Shown: positions 1-11,906, counted from the first letter of the stretch. The stretch: 64,000 nucleotides of DNA from Wurfbainia villosa (GCA_025175895.1 CM046005.1:66860325-66924324); one strand, 5' to 3'. Notes: a model not told the origin generated them from the sequence alone. Translations and numbers: made by a program.

Positions 1-848
1 TACCGAAGCCAATGCCCTAGGGGGAGGAAGAAGGGGCATCTCATGTAGGGGGAGCTTCCAAAGCTAACCCTAAGGTATATTTAAATTATGCACCTTCTAG
101 TTCTAGAACTAAGAAGCATGCTAAAATTTATTTTAGTTCACTTGCTATTATAAATGAAAAGCATGTTAATAGGAATAAATATTTTTGTCTAGGAGCCAAG
201 CATGTTAGTTTATCTAAGGACAAACCTAGATATCATCACTCTAGACCAATCCTACATAGGGAGTCCATAAGGAGAATAGAAGAGAACTTGGGCATTAACC
301 CCAAGAAATCTAGGCATATGCCTAAAATAAAAAATCATTCCCAAAAGAAAAATGAAAAATTGGGAAGATTAGAGGTGGAAAACCAAGCCTTGAGGTCAAG
401 GCTTGAGAAACTTGAGAAGACCCTAGCAAGAATTACAAATTCAATTAAAGGGTCAAATGTTCAAAATTTAGGGCCTAGGAAACAAGAAATGTCCAAGGGA
501 AAGAAAGGTTTTGGTCACAAACCTATGTCCTATCATAATGTTCCATTCAATTATGGAACAATTTCTAGGTCTAGGAAAACCAAGGCTAATAGGGAAGATA
601 TCCCTAAGACTAGCCATGGTGTGTGTTTAGTGGCTAAGGACTTGAGAAAAAACAAGAAAGCCACTAAGAAGGTCAAAGGGGGAGTTACCCCTAGGTTTGA
701 CTTAAGAAATACCCAAATGACTAAGATATCAAAACCTAAAAGGGTCATTAGGAAGGTATCTAGGGAAGTTATTCCTAGTGAATACCTAGTTAACCCAAGG
801 AGCTCCAATAGGTATTGAGTTCCTAAGAGCGTGATCGATTCATGCTAG
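1..848 (+). pseudogene. A1 gag, C-terminal part, frameshifted and with a nonsense codon
   Basis: This is the 3' end of a family A gag. Bases 1-30 read as the tail of a second zinc knuckle (YRSQCPRGRKK). A one-base shift near 30-36 changes frame, after which the frame is open to 815. It carries a leucine-rich heptad stretch (about 358-430), then a basic region with repeats of the type VTR-x-V-x-P. The end should read LVNPRSSNRFWVPKSV as in A2 and A3, but the Trp codon is TGA at 816-818; the normal stop is at 846-848. The protein would be the capsid/nucleocapsid precursor. The two lesions make this a pseudogene. Confidence 0.85.
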
Positions 849-2409
849 ATGGGTTAGGGTGTGTCAACCCTAAGTGGATGGGTAGTTAACCTAGCCATGG
901 TAGAGTTGACACATTAGGATGTGCCAATGTGCTTTGAGAAGATGAAAAATGATTAAATTGGCACAATTAGGTCTTAGAAGTAATGATGTGCCATTTTGGA
1001 CTCTTGGCACACTAGGGAGATAAATGACATTAAGGCAAAAATGGATTTGATTTTAGAAATGGCAATTTGGGTTTAACACTTAGGTATTTTATATCTTAGC
1101 ACTTTATAATTGCCATGCTTTGTTTGCCTTGCCATGACATGACATCATATTTATTTTTATCATATAAAATGTCATGATCATATTTAGGGTTATGTTTGTA
1201 TGTCATGTATGCTTAGAATTCATTCACATGCCATGACATCATGCTTTTGGCACATGCTCTTATCTTTGTATCAATTATTCCATAATCATCATTCATGCAT
1301 AAATAAAATGAATTTAAGGACTAAGGCATGATTTGAAGTCCCATGCATAATGGAATCAAATAGTGTTGCCTAGAGATATGCATGAAACCCTAAATAACAA
1401 AGACCCCATATCTCACTAATACTTGACTTGTATGTGTCTTACACATTTAGATACAAGTGAGATGTTTAGGAAAAAGGAATTAAATAATTTCAAAACATTT
1501 CAAAAATATTTTAAAAAACCTTGGTGAAGTCTATCTTTTGATAGCAATCACCATTGAATGAGGTGATACAAAGAGGGCTCAATATTGAAGCTTTTCTTAA
1601 CTTTTTAACTTTGTATCAATCTCGCTATTTTGTGGGTAAAATAATTTTCTAATAATTTTCTCCCATAATAATTGTAATAAGTAATATACATACAAAATTT
1701 CATGATTTTTCACTTTATGTATATTTACTTATGAATTTCGGAACTTGGGTTCAAAGAAAAATGATTTAGCTTTATCGATCAGCATGGATGGCGATGGCTG
1801 ATGTGGGAAGGAGTCGACTGATAATGCTGATTTCGAGTAAACCATGGTTGTTAGGCCCATGTTCAGCTATGTTTTAGTCCCCTAACCACTCCTAACCCTA
1901 GGACATCCTATGGAGAGCATTAGAAAGGGTGGAAATCCATTGGATATGGATTGGGAGAAGTGTTTAGGGTGAGTATCAATATTAAGGTGGATGGAAGTTT
2001 ATTGTTGAACTTTGCCTTAATTTTGATTGTTTAGCATTCCTATTAGCTTAGGGACTGTCCAAGGATATTGTTGGTGCAATGGTCAAGGGGAAGCAAGCCT
2101 TTAGGGGGAGGTATCCATCATGCGAAGATGGATGTGTATTTTTTCTCATGGGAGGAAAATTTGGGATTGCCTCTCTTAAGTGATATGAGACTTATCACTA
2201 GAAATATTGTAGACATGTGTTCCTCCAAGGGAGAGATAGTAAGATCTCATTAGGATATGAGAGATTCATACCCTTGGGGAGGACCTTTTTGATATATGTC
2301 AAAAAGGGGGAGAAGTTACCAATTGGGATAGTTGGAATTCTCATTGGGATGTGAGAATTGCCAATTGGGGATAATTGGTAGACTTGGGTTTGAGGTTTTG
2401 TCCAACATC
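849..2409 (+). other. A1 non-coding 3' region between gag and the LTR
   Basis: About 1.6 kb with no supportable gene. It is AT-rich and matches the same region of A3 in pieces (21146-21722, 55157-56193, 61708-61885). It contains a copy of the LTR start near 2068-2085, a purine tract at 2301-2315 resembling a polypurine tract, and one isolated GTCGAC core near 1813. The ORFs in it are short and not conserved as protein. Confidence 0.75.
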
Positions 2410-2423
2410 AAAAAGGGGTAGAT
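2410..2423 (+). other. Polypurine tract of A1
   Basis: A purine run directly before the TGTTGGTGCAATC start of the 3' LTR. This is the expected position for the plus-strand DNA primer. A second similar purine run lies about 110 bp upstream, at 2301-2315. Confidence 0.75.
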
Positions 2424-3920
2424 TGTTGGTGCAATCATCCCGGACTCGAGTTTGACTCGAACTGTATTTTGATGTTAGAAAAAATGCATGACATGGGATT
2501 GTCATGGGAAGTCCAACATGGGTTGGCCACATAAATCCAAGTATGTAGCCTTGGTGGTGAAAAGTCCAAGCATGGGGCTTGGTGTTGGGAAAATCCAAGC
2601 ATAGGGCTTGGTGTTGGAAAGTCCAACATGGGTTGGCTATGTAAGTCCAAGTGTGTAGCCTTGGCGGTGAAAGTCTAACCATGGGGCTTGGCATGGAAAA
2701 TCCAACATGAGGCTTGGTGTGGGAAGTCTTGAGGACTTGGCAAGTTGACTAGGCTCGGGGTCCTTGAGTCGGTGAAGGATGACATTGCAAAGCCATGCGC
2801 TTGGTGCATCTGAGGGACCGTCGGACGGAGAGCGAATGGAGTGAGGCCCAAGGGAAGAATACTTCGAGGGCAAGAGACGCGAAGGATGATATTGCGAAGT
2901 CGTGCACTTGGTGTGTCTAAAGAACGTAGGCCGAGGAAAGAGAGCTTCGGTGAGGAACTCAATGAGAGGATGAGGTGGACTTGGCCAAGTGGCTAAGACT
3001 GAGTGTCGGAGGCTTAAACATGGTGTTTGAGGGTTTACCCGACGATCGGATGCTCAAACAACTTCGTGGTTGAGGTTTTACCCAACATCAGTCGACTGGT
3101 ATAGGTACTAGTCGACTGCTCTAGGTCGATTGGACTCGACCGGTGTTCGACTAACCAAGTTATGGCCGAACAGTCGACTCGATCAATTGATGATGGAGAT
3201 CAGTCGACTGATCGGGGTGTTTCTAGGCACAAAACACTTTCAAGTCGAGTGATTGCATCGAGCACTCGACTGATGGGGTTACCAGTCGACTGATGGGTAT
3301 GATCAGTTGACTGATGGTTATCCGTTGGGTTTTTGCCAACGTGGATTCGACCGTTGTGAGACAACGGCTATAAGAGCAGTCGATTGGAGGCTAGGATCAG
3401 TCGACTGATCGGCGAGAAATCAGCCCAAGACAAGCATAAAAGGAGGAGCTTGGGGAGGATTTCAACAAGACTTTTTGGGAAGATTTTGGAGGGAAATTGT
3501 TGTTGCATTCCAGTTCTTCAAGAGCAAACCAAAGCAAGCAATAAGCAAGTGATCAAAGCAATTGTGTAAAAGTTCTCTTTTGTATTGTCTTTGTATTTTG
3601 GCTTGTATTTTTGTATTACTTAGTGTAATTCCTTGTACGAGATTTCTCCACCTCCGACGTGTTGTCGAGATGGAGTTTGAGTGTTGCCGTGTGCATCTCT
3701 AGAGCTCGTTGAGCTCACCTCGTGGAATAGGAACCCTAAGGTTCCGAACCACATATATTGTTGTCTCTTGTGCGCTTGTATGTATTTGTATATCTTGTTA
3801 GTATTATTATTGTTATTTCGCTATGCTAACAAGATTGTAGACACAAGAACGATCAAATTACACCGCACACACGATTAGGGCTATTCACCCCCCCTCTAGC
3901 CGGCCACCGACATTCTAACA
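2424..3920 (+). repeat. 3' LTR of A1
   Basis: About 1.5 kb. It starts TGTTGGTGCAATC and ends CTAACA, and matches the A2 and A3 LTRs. In order it holds a GACTCGAGTTTGACTCGA-type inverted repeat near the start, an array of AGTCCAAG/CTTGG units (2508-2740), a middle region shared with family B LTRs (2740-3000), phased CAGTCGACTG palindromes (3089-3407), a TATA-like ATAAAAGG at 3437, and the shared C-rich end (TTCACCCCCC). Confidence 0.88.
3089..3407 (+). promoter_or_regulatory. Phased CAGTCGACTG palindromes upstream of the A1 LTR TATA-like box
   Basis: The decamer or a one-to-two base variant starts at 3089 and 3109, alone at 3201, then at 3263, 3283 and 3304, then at 3377 and 3398. Within groups the starts are 20-21 bp apart. 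The TATA-like ATAAAAGG lies at 3437, so the array sits in probable U3 promoter sequence. A role as protein-binding sites is inferred. Confidence 0.6.
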
Positions 3921-5440
3921 CTGCCGGCATCATCCCATCTCTCCTTTGTGTTGGTAGAAACTTTACTGCGGAGGTTCGACAGTGGAGTTTGAGCAGCGGA
4001 GGAGGAGTTCCGATGATCACCATCAGCTGTCGTGGTTCGGCGGCATTCCCTCCATCCAGCCGACAACCATCCCAATCCCCTCCTCTGCATCGACAGGAAC
4101 TCTACTGGCGTGGTTCGGTAGTGGAGTTTGAGCAATGAGCGAAGGAGTTCCAATCATCTTCCTGGCAGCACTACACCGCTTGCGACCGGAGCTAAGATGC
4201 CTCAGCTAGATGTGATTCGGAAGGTTGAGGTCAACTTCTACTGCGGTGGTTCGGCATCACCAATTTCCAATTCTGGTAGCCCTTTAATTGGAATTCCAAC
4301 GACAAAGCACCATTTTCCAGTGCCAATGAAGTGTCTTGACAACCACCGTTCTGATTGTCTTTATTGCAGCTGTGATGGTAATTGTTATCATTGTAGTTTC
4401 ATTTGTAGTTTAAGTTGTTGCATTCGTAGTTTAATTTGGATGTTTAGTTTGTAGTTTGATTTGCAGTTTAATTTATAGTTAGTTTGTAGCTTGTCTTGTA
4501 GTTAATTCATAGTTTGTCTTAGTGTTTAATTAGTAGTTTCATTTGGATGTTTAGTTTGTAGGTTAATTGGGATGTTTAGTTTTGAGTTCAATTTGTAGTT
4601 AATGAGTTTGACTGTTTACTTGCAAAGCTTAGCTTAATTGTTTGTTAGTTTGATTTCTTACATGTTTAAGTGATATTTCCATTAGTTAGAAGTGTTTAAT
4701 AATATGTTAGATTTATTTCATGTTTTGCTTTACCCTCATGTTATTCTACATTTGAATTGTTATTTAAATTCTTGCACTGTCTTTATATTTTTGAATGCTC
4801 TTATTTGAATGCTTAGTTCATATCTTCTTTAATTTCATTTCCACCATAGTTTAGTTAGATTAAGGTTTTAATTACTACATTGTATTTCATTCAGTAGGAT
4901 TAGTCTTTTAAATTCCAAACCCCCAATTGAAATGGAAAATCCAAAATAATAATTAGCGATCCTAAGACTACTATTCTACTGATTACACTCGTTGGGAAAC
5001 GATCCGGGCCATTCACTATGCTATATTAGTGTAGAGAGGGTTTGGTAATTAATTTGGGATGGTACCACCACAAAAGACTGTTATCATGCATCGGGTAGAA
5101 GATCAAGAGATCATCGAAGAGAGGAACCAAATTAAGCCCTAGGGGGAGGCCGACGTCCAAGGATCTAAGGTTCGGTGACAGCGATCCATCTAGGGAGTTG
5201 CCGAGGACAAGACGTTCAAGACATAGGACACTAGGTTAATTCCTTCTTTTTCTATTACCTATGCTTTGTATCTCCTTTATGGAGTAGTCTTGTATCTTAG
5301 GATTAGGAAGTAACTCTATGTTGAATTATCTTGGATTGTTATAACTCTCTTGTCTATTGAATTGTATTTCCCGATTTGATTCTATCGTACATCTTGATTC
5401 ACTTACGTATTTGGTGTCCAACTTATTTGTGTGCTTTAGG
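3921..5440. other. Non-coding, LTR-like sequence of GX+
   Basis: No gene is supportable. A motif around GTGGAGTTTGAGCA is repeated at about 3980 and 4120 within a longer imperfect repeat, and a TAGTTTG-rich degenerate repeat fills about 4395-4630. A phrase beginning GGGAAACGATCCGGGCC (about 4993) resembles text common in plant gypsy LTRs. Short ORFs here have no recognisable domain. Confidence 0.45.
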
Positions 5441-7995
5441 GTTTGAGGGTTAACTTCAATCCTAGATCTATAGAATTAAACTTGAGGAATTGATAACAAA
5501 TGAGGATTGAAGTCTAGATCCACTATCGTTCTCGTGATAGGTTCCCATATTGCAACCAAGATCATCTACACACGAATATCCTAAAAGTGATTGATACCTC
5601 TCGAGGATTTCTTAGACTATCATAGAAGTGTAATGGGTTTACGTAGATTCGATTTTATAAGTAATAGGTAGTAAGACTAGATTGATCTGCTGGGGTTCTC
5701 GTGATAGGTTACCATTGCGAACAAAGTCATCTATGTACGAATATCATGAAAGTAGGATCACGTCTAGGTAAATACATCGGTCGGGTCTCGAGAGAGGTTA
5801 TCGATTACATTAAGATAAGTCTCCTTCAGAGATACATATCAATATAAGAGAGAACTACTTGGATAATAGATGTAGTAGTGAAACCAAAATAATCTAGATT
5901 TGGTTACTTACGATTTAGTTAATCTGGATTTTTCTTATTTATTTATTTATTTATTTTCTTATTACTAATGCTTTCCTTTATTTTCTCATGTACAAAGGAG
6001 CATGCTCAAATTTAGAGATTTGATCAATTTAATGCTATGAATTCTATTAATCTTTATTGTAAAACTTGTGGTGAAGACGGACATGACTCTTATAATTGCC
6101 CAATCCTATTTACACCTTCATCTTTTGAACAAGTAGATGTCACCTAGAATCAAAATCAGTGGCTATCACTTGACTCATATTCATACCCTCATTACATTGA
6201 TGCGAGAAATCCTCAAAAAAAATTTCTATCAAGACTAAATTGAAAATGACTATTACAAACCACCATCAGAATTCTATCATACACCAAAATCCAACTTAGA
6301 GGCTATGCTAGAAAATTTTATTATACACCAAACATGGCAACAAGAGGAGTTTAGACAACAAATATTAGAGTTCAATCAACAACATCATACTACAACAAAA
6401 GCATTTGAAGAACTGGTAGATAATTTCAATGATTGTCCTACACATACTAGGTTGGATACTCAATTTTCATAGATGAATGATGAGGATGTAGATGATACAA
6501 TGACCAAAGGGGGAAAATAAAATCAATCATCACAAGAAGAGGAACTTAAGGAATATAACATTGATATCTTGATCGAGGAGTGCATTGCTTCAATTCAAAA
6601 ACCTTCAAACCTCAAGGATCTAGAAGAGCTTTCCTTAGCCATCAATAATAAAACTCCTTTACTTATTAATGATGATGAGGTTTCATTTGATATAATTGAG
6701 ACTAATCAATCTTTTACAAAGGATGTTTGTCGTAGGTTCCATTATTTATAGCATATTGATGAAGAAGAACTTGAGTAATTTAATATTGACGTTTTGATCG
6801 AGGAGAGCATTACTTCAACTCAAAACCTCCGAACCTCAAGGATCTAGAAAAAAATACATTAACCACCACCGAAGCTATAATAATAGATGATAAACCTTCT
6901 TTGATGTTTGATAAAAATGAAATTTCATTTGATATAGTAGAAACTTCTAATCAATCTTTTGTTAAGGATATTTGCATCATGTTACATTATTTACAGCATA
7001 AGGACAAAGACAAATATCATGAATAGACTCCTAATGAACCTTTGAAGATGAGCATATTCAATATCCAACCAAGGAAAGAAGTAAGCAACTACCTAGTTCC
7101 TCCAAGAGCAAGATTTAAAAGATATAGAGGAACAAGAAATACGAAGGCTGGAAAGTATCTTATTCCAGCACAAGCAAAATTTAAAAGCTACTCCCTTAAT
7201 GAACTTATGGATAGAAGAAAGAGACACAATCTTCTCTGACATTGAGCTCCTGATTAAAAGAATTTTACAGGGGTCAAGCTTATGACATTAAATAAGTGCT
7301 TCTTGGGAGGCAACCCAAGTTTTCTTTTTAAGCATTTGCAATTTCCTTTCTAGTATTTTTTATTCCTTTTAGTTTATTTTTTTGTTAGAATACAGGAATA
7401 AAAACAACAGTGATGCCATTTGAGCAAGCACACCTAGCCCATGTCAATCAACACAGTCGTGTTAATGTTTTCAGAGATTATCATGCCCCAACCATGTCAA
7501 TAAACATGGTCATGCCCTTTCTCTACTCGTCCTTCTTCATCTGTAGGTATCAGTACTCTAGACGATCCATATGCTCAGATCTTGTCCTCTTTGGATTCCA
7601 TCCACACTAATCTGAGAGAATAGCGGGCTGAGGCAGATAATTAATGTCATGTATCATTGTCACATTTCACAAGGTCATTTCTATCCACCTCCACCTCCTG
7701 AGTTGTTTAATTTTTCTTACCACTGCCCTTTCATACATTGAGGACACTGTATAGTTTAAGTTTTAGGGGAGGGGGTACTTAGTTATTTTTATATGTTTCT
7801 TAGCATTATCCATCTTGTATTCCATATGTTTTATATTATCTTCATTTCATATCATGTTTCAAAAATTTTCTACATTTTTTTGCTCGTAGCTTTATGGCAG
7901 TTTATTTTTTTCATCTACGGTGATATGAATTGGAACTAGTTAGATTGGTGAACTTCTTTTTAGCTTCCTTGTTAAGAATCATATTTCACTTATAA
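5440..7995 (+). repeat. Left arm of a large imperfect inverted repeat (GX+)
   Basis: This arm pairs, inverted, with about 8545-11890. Matching landmarks: a TAGAATTAAACTTGAG phrase at about 5470 and 11860, the zinc-knuckle region at 6030-6130 and 11000-11120, the GGGAGGCAACCCAA-type phrase at 7296 and 10085, and the GGTGAACTTCTTTTTAGC-type phrase at 7950 and 8560. The arms have indels: this one lacks a primer-binding site and most of the segment at 9000-9800. Confidence 0.75.
6030..7240 (+). pseudogene. Gypsy-like gag remnant with zinc knuckle (GX+)
   Basis: Reading the plus strand from about 6030 gives a CCHC knuckle (CKTCGEDGHDSYNCP, about 6060-6105), then acidic, non-catalytic sequence with several stops. 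A module of about 75 residues, containing SFDI(I/V)ET and an HYLQH-like end, occurs twice (about 6535-6775 and 6768-7025). The GX- partner has one copy. A basic stretch (LVPPRARFKRYRG, about 7090-7125) follows. Stops at several points make it non-coding now. Assignment to gypsy rests on context more than on this fragment. Confidence 0.55.
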
Positions 7996-8540
7996 CACGA
8001 CTACTAGGGTAGAGATATCCAAGAAAGGCTAGGTTCACTATACCGGACTAGTACTTAAATTTCCATGGAGACTTTCACAATGCTTAGTTACTGGAGAAAT
8101 ATTTATCACAAGAGTTTGAAAAAAAAAAGTGAGTAGAAAAAAAAATTCTGAAAAAAAAAAGAAAAAGGAAAAAAAAAGCGAATAAAAAGAAAAAAAATAA
8201 AAGGAAAAAAAATAAAAGAAAAAAAAATATGAAATATCATTAGAGTACCCCTTTGAGACCAAGTAGTTATTGGGGAAACACATATTAGGGTGTCCCTTTG
8301 AGATTAGCTAGTTACTGGAGAAATACTAAATGTTTATTTCTTACTTTCTTCTCCTTAGCTTGAGTGCTCCTTTGAGACTACGTGTGATAGTGAGGGAATG
8401 ATCCAAGCATATTGGCAAATAAGTGTCTTTATGTCGGAGATGCGAGGAAACTGGTAGAAGGGACATAAGTCTAGATTGGTGTCCAAAGTCTTAGGGTCAT
8501 TTCACATGCACTACACAGGGGTCTTACATGGTTAACCACT
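7250..8540. other. Non-coding tail and centre of the inverted repeat
   Basis: This holds the 3' non-coding end of GX+, a purine tract near 7765-7778, an A-rich simple repeat (about 8108-8230, mostly GAAAAA units) and a motif of the form GTTACTGGAGAAATA repeated near 8085 and 8310. From about 8000 to 8540 the two arms no longer pair, so this is the loop. No gene seen. Confidence 0.6.
8108..8230 (+). repeat. A-rich simple repeat
   Basis: A purine-only tract, mostly runs of A broken by G. It lies at the unpaired centre of the inverted repeat. Plant gypsy 3' regions often carry such tracts. Confidence 0.85.
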
Positions 8541-8779
8541 GGGAAATCTTAATAAGGAAGCCAAAAAGAAGTTCACAATCTAACTAGTTTCAGTTCATAT
8601 CACTGTAGATGGAAAAACAAAACAAACTACCATAAAGCTATGAGCAAAAAAACTAAAATATGCAGAAAATTTTTGAAACGTGATGAAATATGACAAATAT
8701 GATATAGAACATGATGCAAAAATGTAGATATATGGAATGCAAAGAAACACATAGATAACTAAGTACCCCCCCCCCCCCA

Positions 8780-10080
8780 ATAAAAACTTAAATTATACAT
8801 TGTCCTTAATGTATGGAAGGGTAACGGTAAAATAAACTACACAGGAGGTGGAGGTGGATAGAAATGACCTTGTGAAATGTGCCAATGATACATGGCATCA
8901 ATCATCTACCTCTGCTCGCTGAGTTTGACCTGCTTCTCTCTCAGATATGTGTGGATGCAATCCAAAGAGGACTAGATCTGAGCTTATGGATTGTCTAGAG
9001 TGTTAATACCTTTCTACCATGAACTGGTGCCTTCATTTCCCCGAAGTCTTTTTGAATCCATGTGCTAAAAAAGATGTGAAATTGGCTGGAAAAATATGAA
9101 ATTTTCTGATCGCCGGAGCTACTTTGCTACATTCATCGAAAATTATTGTTGGAGATTCGTTAGAACTACTGCTAGGCTGGAATGAGAGATTGGGATCCGA
9201 GGAATGTGTTGGAAGGTCGATTCTCAGTAATGATCACCGGAGCTGGCTAGAAATCGCATGTGGTAGTTCATCGAAAAAGCTACTACTTGTGCTATTTTCA
9301 CTAGAAACAGCTAGAATCACTGAGCAAATGATTGGAGTTGGAGTCTCTAACCTCTGGAATGGTAAATGAGCAAGATTTGTAGCAGAGGATGGCTCAATCA
9401 TCGCCGGCGACAGAAATTTAGCTGGCGATAGAAGCCTCATTGGAAGTCACTAGAGACAGCTGGAATTCGAAGAAGACACCCAAAGCTCCAATCTTTCTAT
9501 TGATTGAGAGTTGTAGTAGGGCTAGGAAATCTTCGAGATGTCGAAGGAGGAAGATCGCCAAAGAAGGAAGATAGATCTAGGGTTCCATGGTTGTGGAAAA
9601 GGAGTTTTAGGTGTTTTAACGCCCCATTCCATGGGCATGGATCGAGCTAGGGGTTACCCATGGATCGAGTGGTGTTGATGACTAAGACATCTATGACCGT
9701 GGGATTATCCATGAGTGGCCCATGGATTTGGGTGTTCTGTGTGTTTTCTTCCTCTCAAGTGGACATGCCCGTGGTAATTTCTATGGGCAGCCAGTGGTTT
9801 TCATTGTGACTTCAAAAATTTGATCCAAAATTGCCATGATCGTGTTGTTTTGGCATGGATGGATGGCACGACCGTGCTAAATAGCACACCCACCTTGTGT
9901 CAAGCTTTATCCTTCTTTTGGGCTCTGAGACGACCGTGTTTCTCGTCACAGTTGGTGTGTGCTCACTCTAATGATGTCTTGGTTGTTTTTATTCATGTAT
10001 TCTAAACATAAAATTAAACTGAAAGAAATAAAAAATACTAGAAAAGAAATTGCAATTGCTCAAAAAGAAAACTTGTGTTG
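8780..10080 (-). other. Non-coding 3' region of GX-
   Basis: No supportable gene. Parts match inverted GX+ sequence (for example 8860-9000 with 7560-7700). The remainder (about 9020-9800) includes diverged phrases like ACGACCGTG and CCATGGAT in loose repetition. Short ORFs on either strand are not conserved between the two arms. Confidence 0.5.
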
Positions 10081-10376
10081 TCTCCCAAGAAACGCTTATT
10101 TAAGGTCATAAGTTTGACCCTTATAAATCTTCAATATGAGGTGTCCGACTTGAGGAGTCTTTTGCATCCCTCCTTTCTTGATGAAATTGAATCTTTAAAA
10201 TATTGTCGTGTCAGTGTAAGCTATTTCATCACTTTCCTATTCTTAGCCCTTGCTTTTCCATTTAATATTCTCATTTGTACTTGCTTAAACCTTGCTCGTG
10301 GTGGAACAAAGTACTTGCTAGCTCTTTCTCTTGGTTCCTTGTCAAACATGCTCAACTTCAACTGGTAGATAGGAGT

Positions 10377-11135
10377 TCATTTATGATGTTCTTCTTCATC
10401 CATATGCTGTAAATAATGCAATCTCTCACAAATATCCTCAACAAAATATTGATTAACAGTTTCTATTATATTGAATGAAATCTCATCATCACTAATCACT
10501 AAAAGGGTTTTATTATTGATAACTAAAGTTTCGGTGATGGTTAAGGAAGGCTCTTCTGAATCCTTGAGGTTAGGAGGTGTTATAATTGCAGCAATGTACT
10601 CCAAATCAAAATATCAACTTTATATTCCTCAAGTTCTTCTTCAACAAGTGATTGAATTGATTTGCCTCCTTCACTTTTTATGTCATCTATGTCTTCCTCG
10701 TCCATTCGTTCAGATTGAGTCTCCAACATAGTAGGTGTAACCTAGCCATCAAAACTACTTACTAGTCATTTAGTTTCTTCCTCTGCTAGCTTTTGTTGAC
10801 TAGACTCCTCGCATTGCCTAATAAAGTCTTCTAGCACAACTTCTATGTTGGACTTTGGTGCTTGATAAAAATTTGAATGGTAATTCATAGCTCTCGTTCT
10901 CACTTTGATTTTGATGAAAATATTTTTGAGGGTTTATGCAACCAAGGTGATAACTGTATGAATAGGGATCATTTTGTGGACACTAGTTGTAGGTGGCATC
11001 AACTTGTTCAAATTGTGAAGGTGTAAGTATGATCGAACAATTGTTAAAGGTATTCCCAAGTTCACCACAAAGCTCATAATAAAGGTTATCAAAATTTGAA
11101 ACATTAAATTGATTAAAATTTAGAGCATGCATCTT
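10377..11135 (-). pseudogene. Gypsy-like gag remnant of GX-
   Basis: On the minus strand, about 11135-10983 reads MHALNFNQFNVSNFDNLYYE and onward, matching the GX+ knuckle region, but the first knuckle cysteine is Tyr, so zinc binding is lost. The module at 10604-10377 ends ICERLHYLQHMDEEEHHK. Stops separate the pieces. No enzyme domain is visible. Confidence 0.55.
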
Positions 11136-11240
11136 CATATACAAGGGGATAAAGATAAGGAAAGGATTAGCAATAAAAATAAAAATAAATAAGAAAAAAA
11201 CCCTAGAGGAACCAAATCGCAAGTAAATCCAATATTGAGA

Positions 11241-11266
11241 GCAGTCCCCTGCAACGACGCCAAAAA
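11241..11266 (-). other. Primer-binding site of GX-
   Basis: On the minus strand this reads TTTTGGCGTCGTTGCAGGGG and onward, next to an LTR end (CTCATCA, plus position 11269). The TGGCG(C/T)CGTTGC core is the usual plant gypsy primer-binding form. Its presence fixes the orientation of GX-. Confidence 0.7.
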
Positions 11267-11268
11267 CT

Positions 11269-11906
11269 TGATGAGAGAAAATCACAAGTGCATGGTTGTC
11301 ATCAAGTAATAAAAATATCGATCCCACAGAAACTTGTCAAGTATCGGATACGAGCGATGGAAGATTAGCTAGAATAATCAAAAATGGATGTGTCTATAAA
11401 AGAAAAGACAATGAACGCATTGAAAGATACGATAGAGGATATTCCTAGGATTTCAGTTTCACTACAAAATCTATTATCCAAGAAGTTCTCTCTTATTTTG
11501 ATATGAATTCCCGAAGTAGGCTTATCTTAAAGTAATCGACCGCCTCTTTCGAGGTCTGACTGATGTATCTATGTAGACCCAATTTGTACTTTCACAACAT
11601 TAGTGCATAAGTAACCTTAATTGCATTAGGAACATGTTACTAGCACCCCACAAATCGAAACTTAGACTTACTACCAGTTACTTATAGAAATGGATCAAAG
11701 TAAACCCATTACACTCTATGATAGTCAAAGGAATCCTCGAGAGGTATCAATCACTTTCAGGATATTCATGTGTAGATGACCTTTGTTGCATTGGGAACCT
11801 ATCACAAGAACCCCAACGGATCAATCTAGATTTCAATCCTCATTCGTTACCAATTGCTCAAGTTTAATTCTATATATCTTGGATTGAGGTAATCCTTAAT
11901 TCCTAA
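11269..11906 (-). repeat. Partial LTR of GX-, interrupted by A2
   Basis: This LTR part runs from the primer-binding site to the A2 insertion. It matches GX+ at about 5440-5890 (inverted), where the same phrases about CTCGTGATAGGTTCCCA recur. The other LTR end is not in the window. Confidence 0.6.

Larger units (their letters stand above)
1..3920 (+). mobile_element. A1: 3' half of a gag-only LTR retrotransposon (family A)
   Basis: The window opens inside the gag of this element. It runs through a long non-coding 3' region and a polypurine tract, then the 3' LTR, which ends at 3920. Order and sequence match the A3 copy at 17946-21722 plus 55157-56193 and 61708-61885, so this is the only A copy whose 3' end is visible here. 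No protease, integrase, reverse transcriptase or RNase H lies between gag and the LTR. The 5' LTR is outside the window, so a target-site duplication cannot be checked. Confidence 0.85.
3921..8440 (+). mobile_element. GX+: decayed non-autonomous gypsy-like element, plus orientation
   Basis: It contains a gag zinc-knuckle remnant, then a sequence reading GGGAGGCAACCCAA (7296-7310), then a purine tract after an ACATTGAGGACACTG phrase (7735-7780). That layout is typical of the 3' parts of plant gypsy elements. No protease, RT or integrase was found. Its primer-binding site, present in the inverted partner GX-, appears deleted near 5890. The left limit is uncertain; the stretch 3921-5440 is LTR-like and has no gene. 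Confidence 0.55.
8545..11906 (-). mobile_element. GX-: inverted partner of GX+, cut by A2
   Basis: Read on the minus strand it has part of an LTR (11906 down to 11269), a primer-binding site (11266-11241), a degenerate gag knuckle (about 11120-11000), one copy of the SFNIIET module (10604-10377), the GGGAG-x-CAAC phrase (about 10085) and a purine tract that is now a 13-C run on the plus strand (8766-8778). The A2 LTR interrupts its LTR at 11907, so the rest should lie beyond the window. It has an extra segment (about 9000-9800) missing from GX+. Confidence 0.6.

Noticed and set aside
8038..8283. Phe-rich minus-strand ORF resembling a membrane protein
   Set aside because: It is the reverse complement of the A-rich simple repeat.
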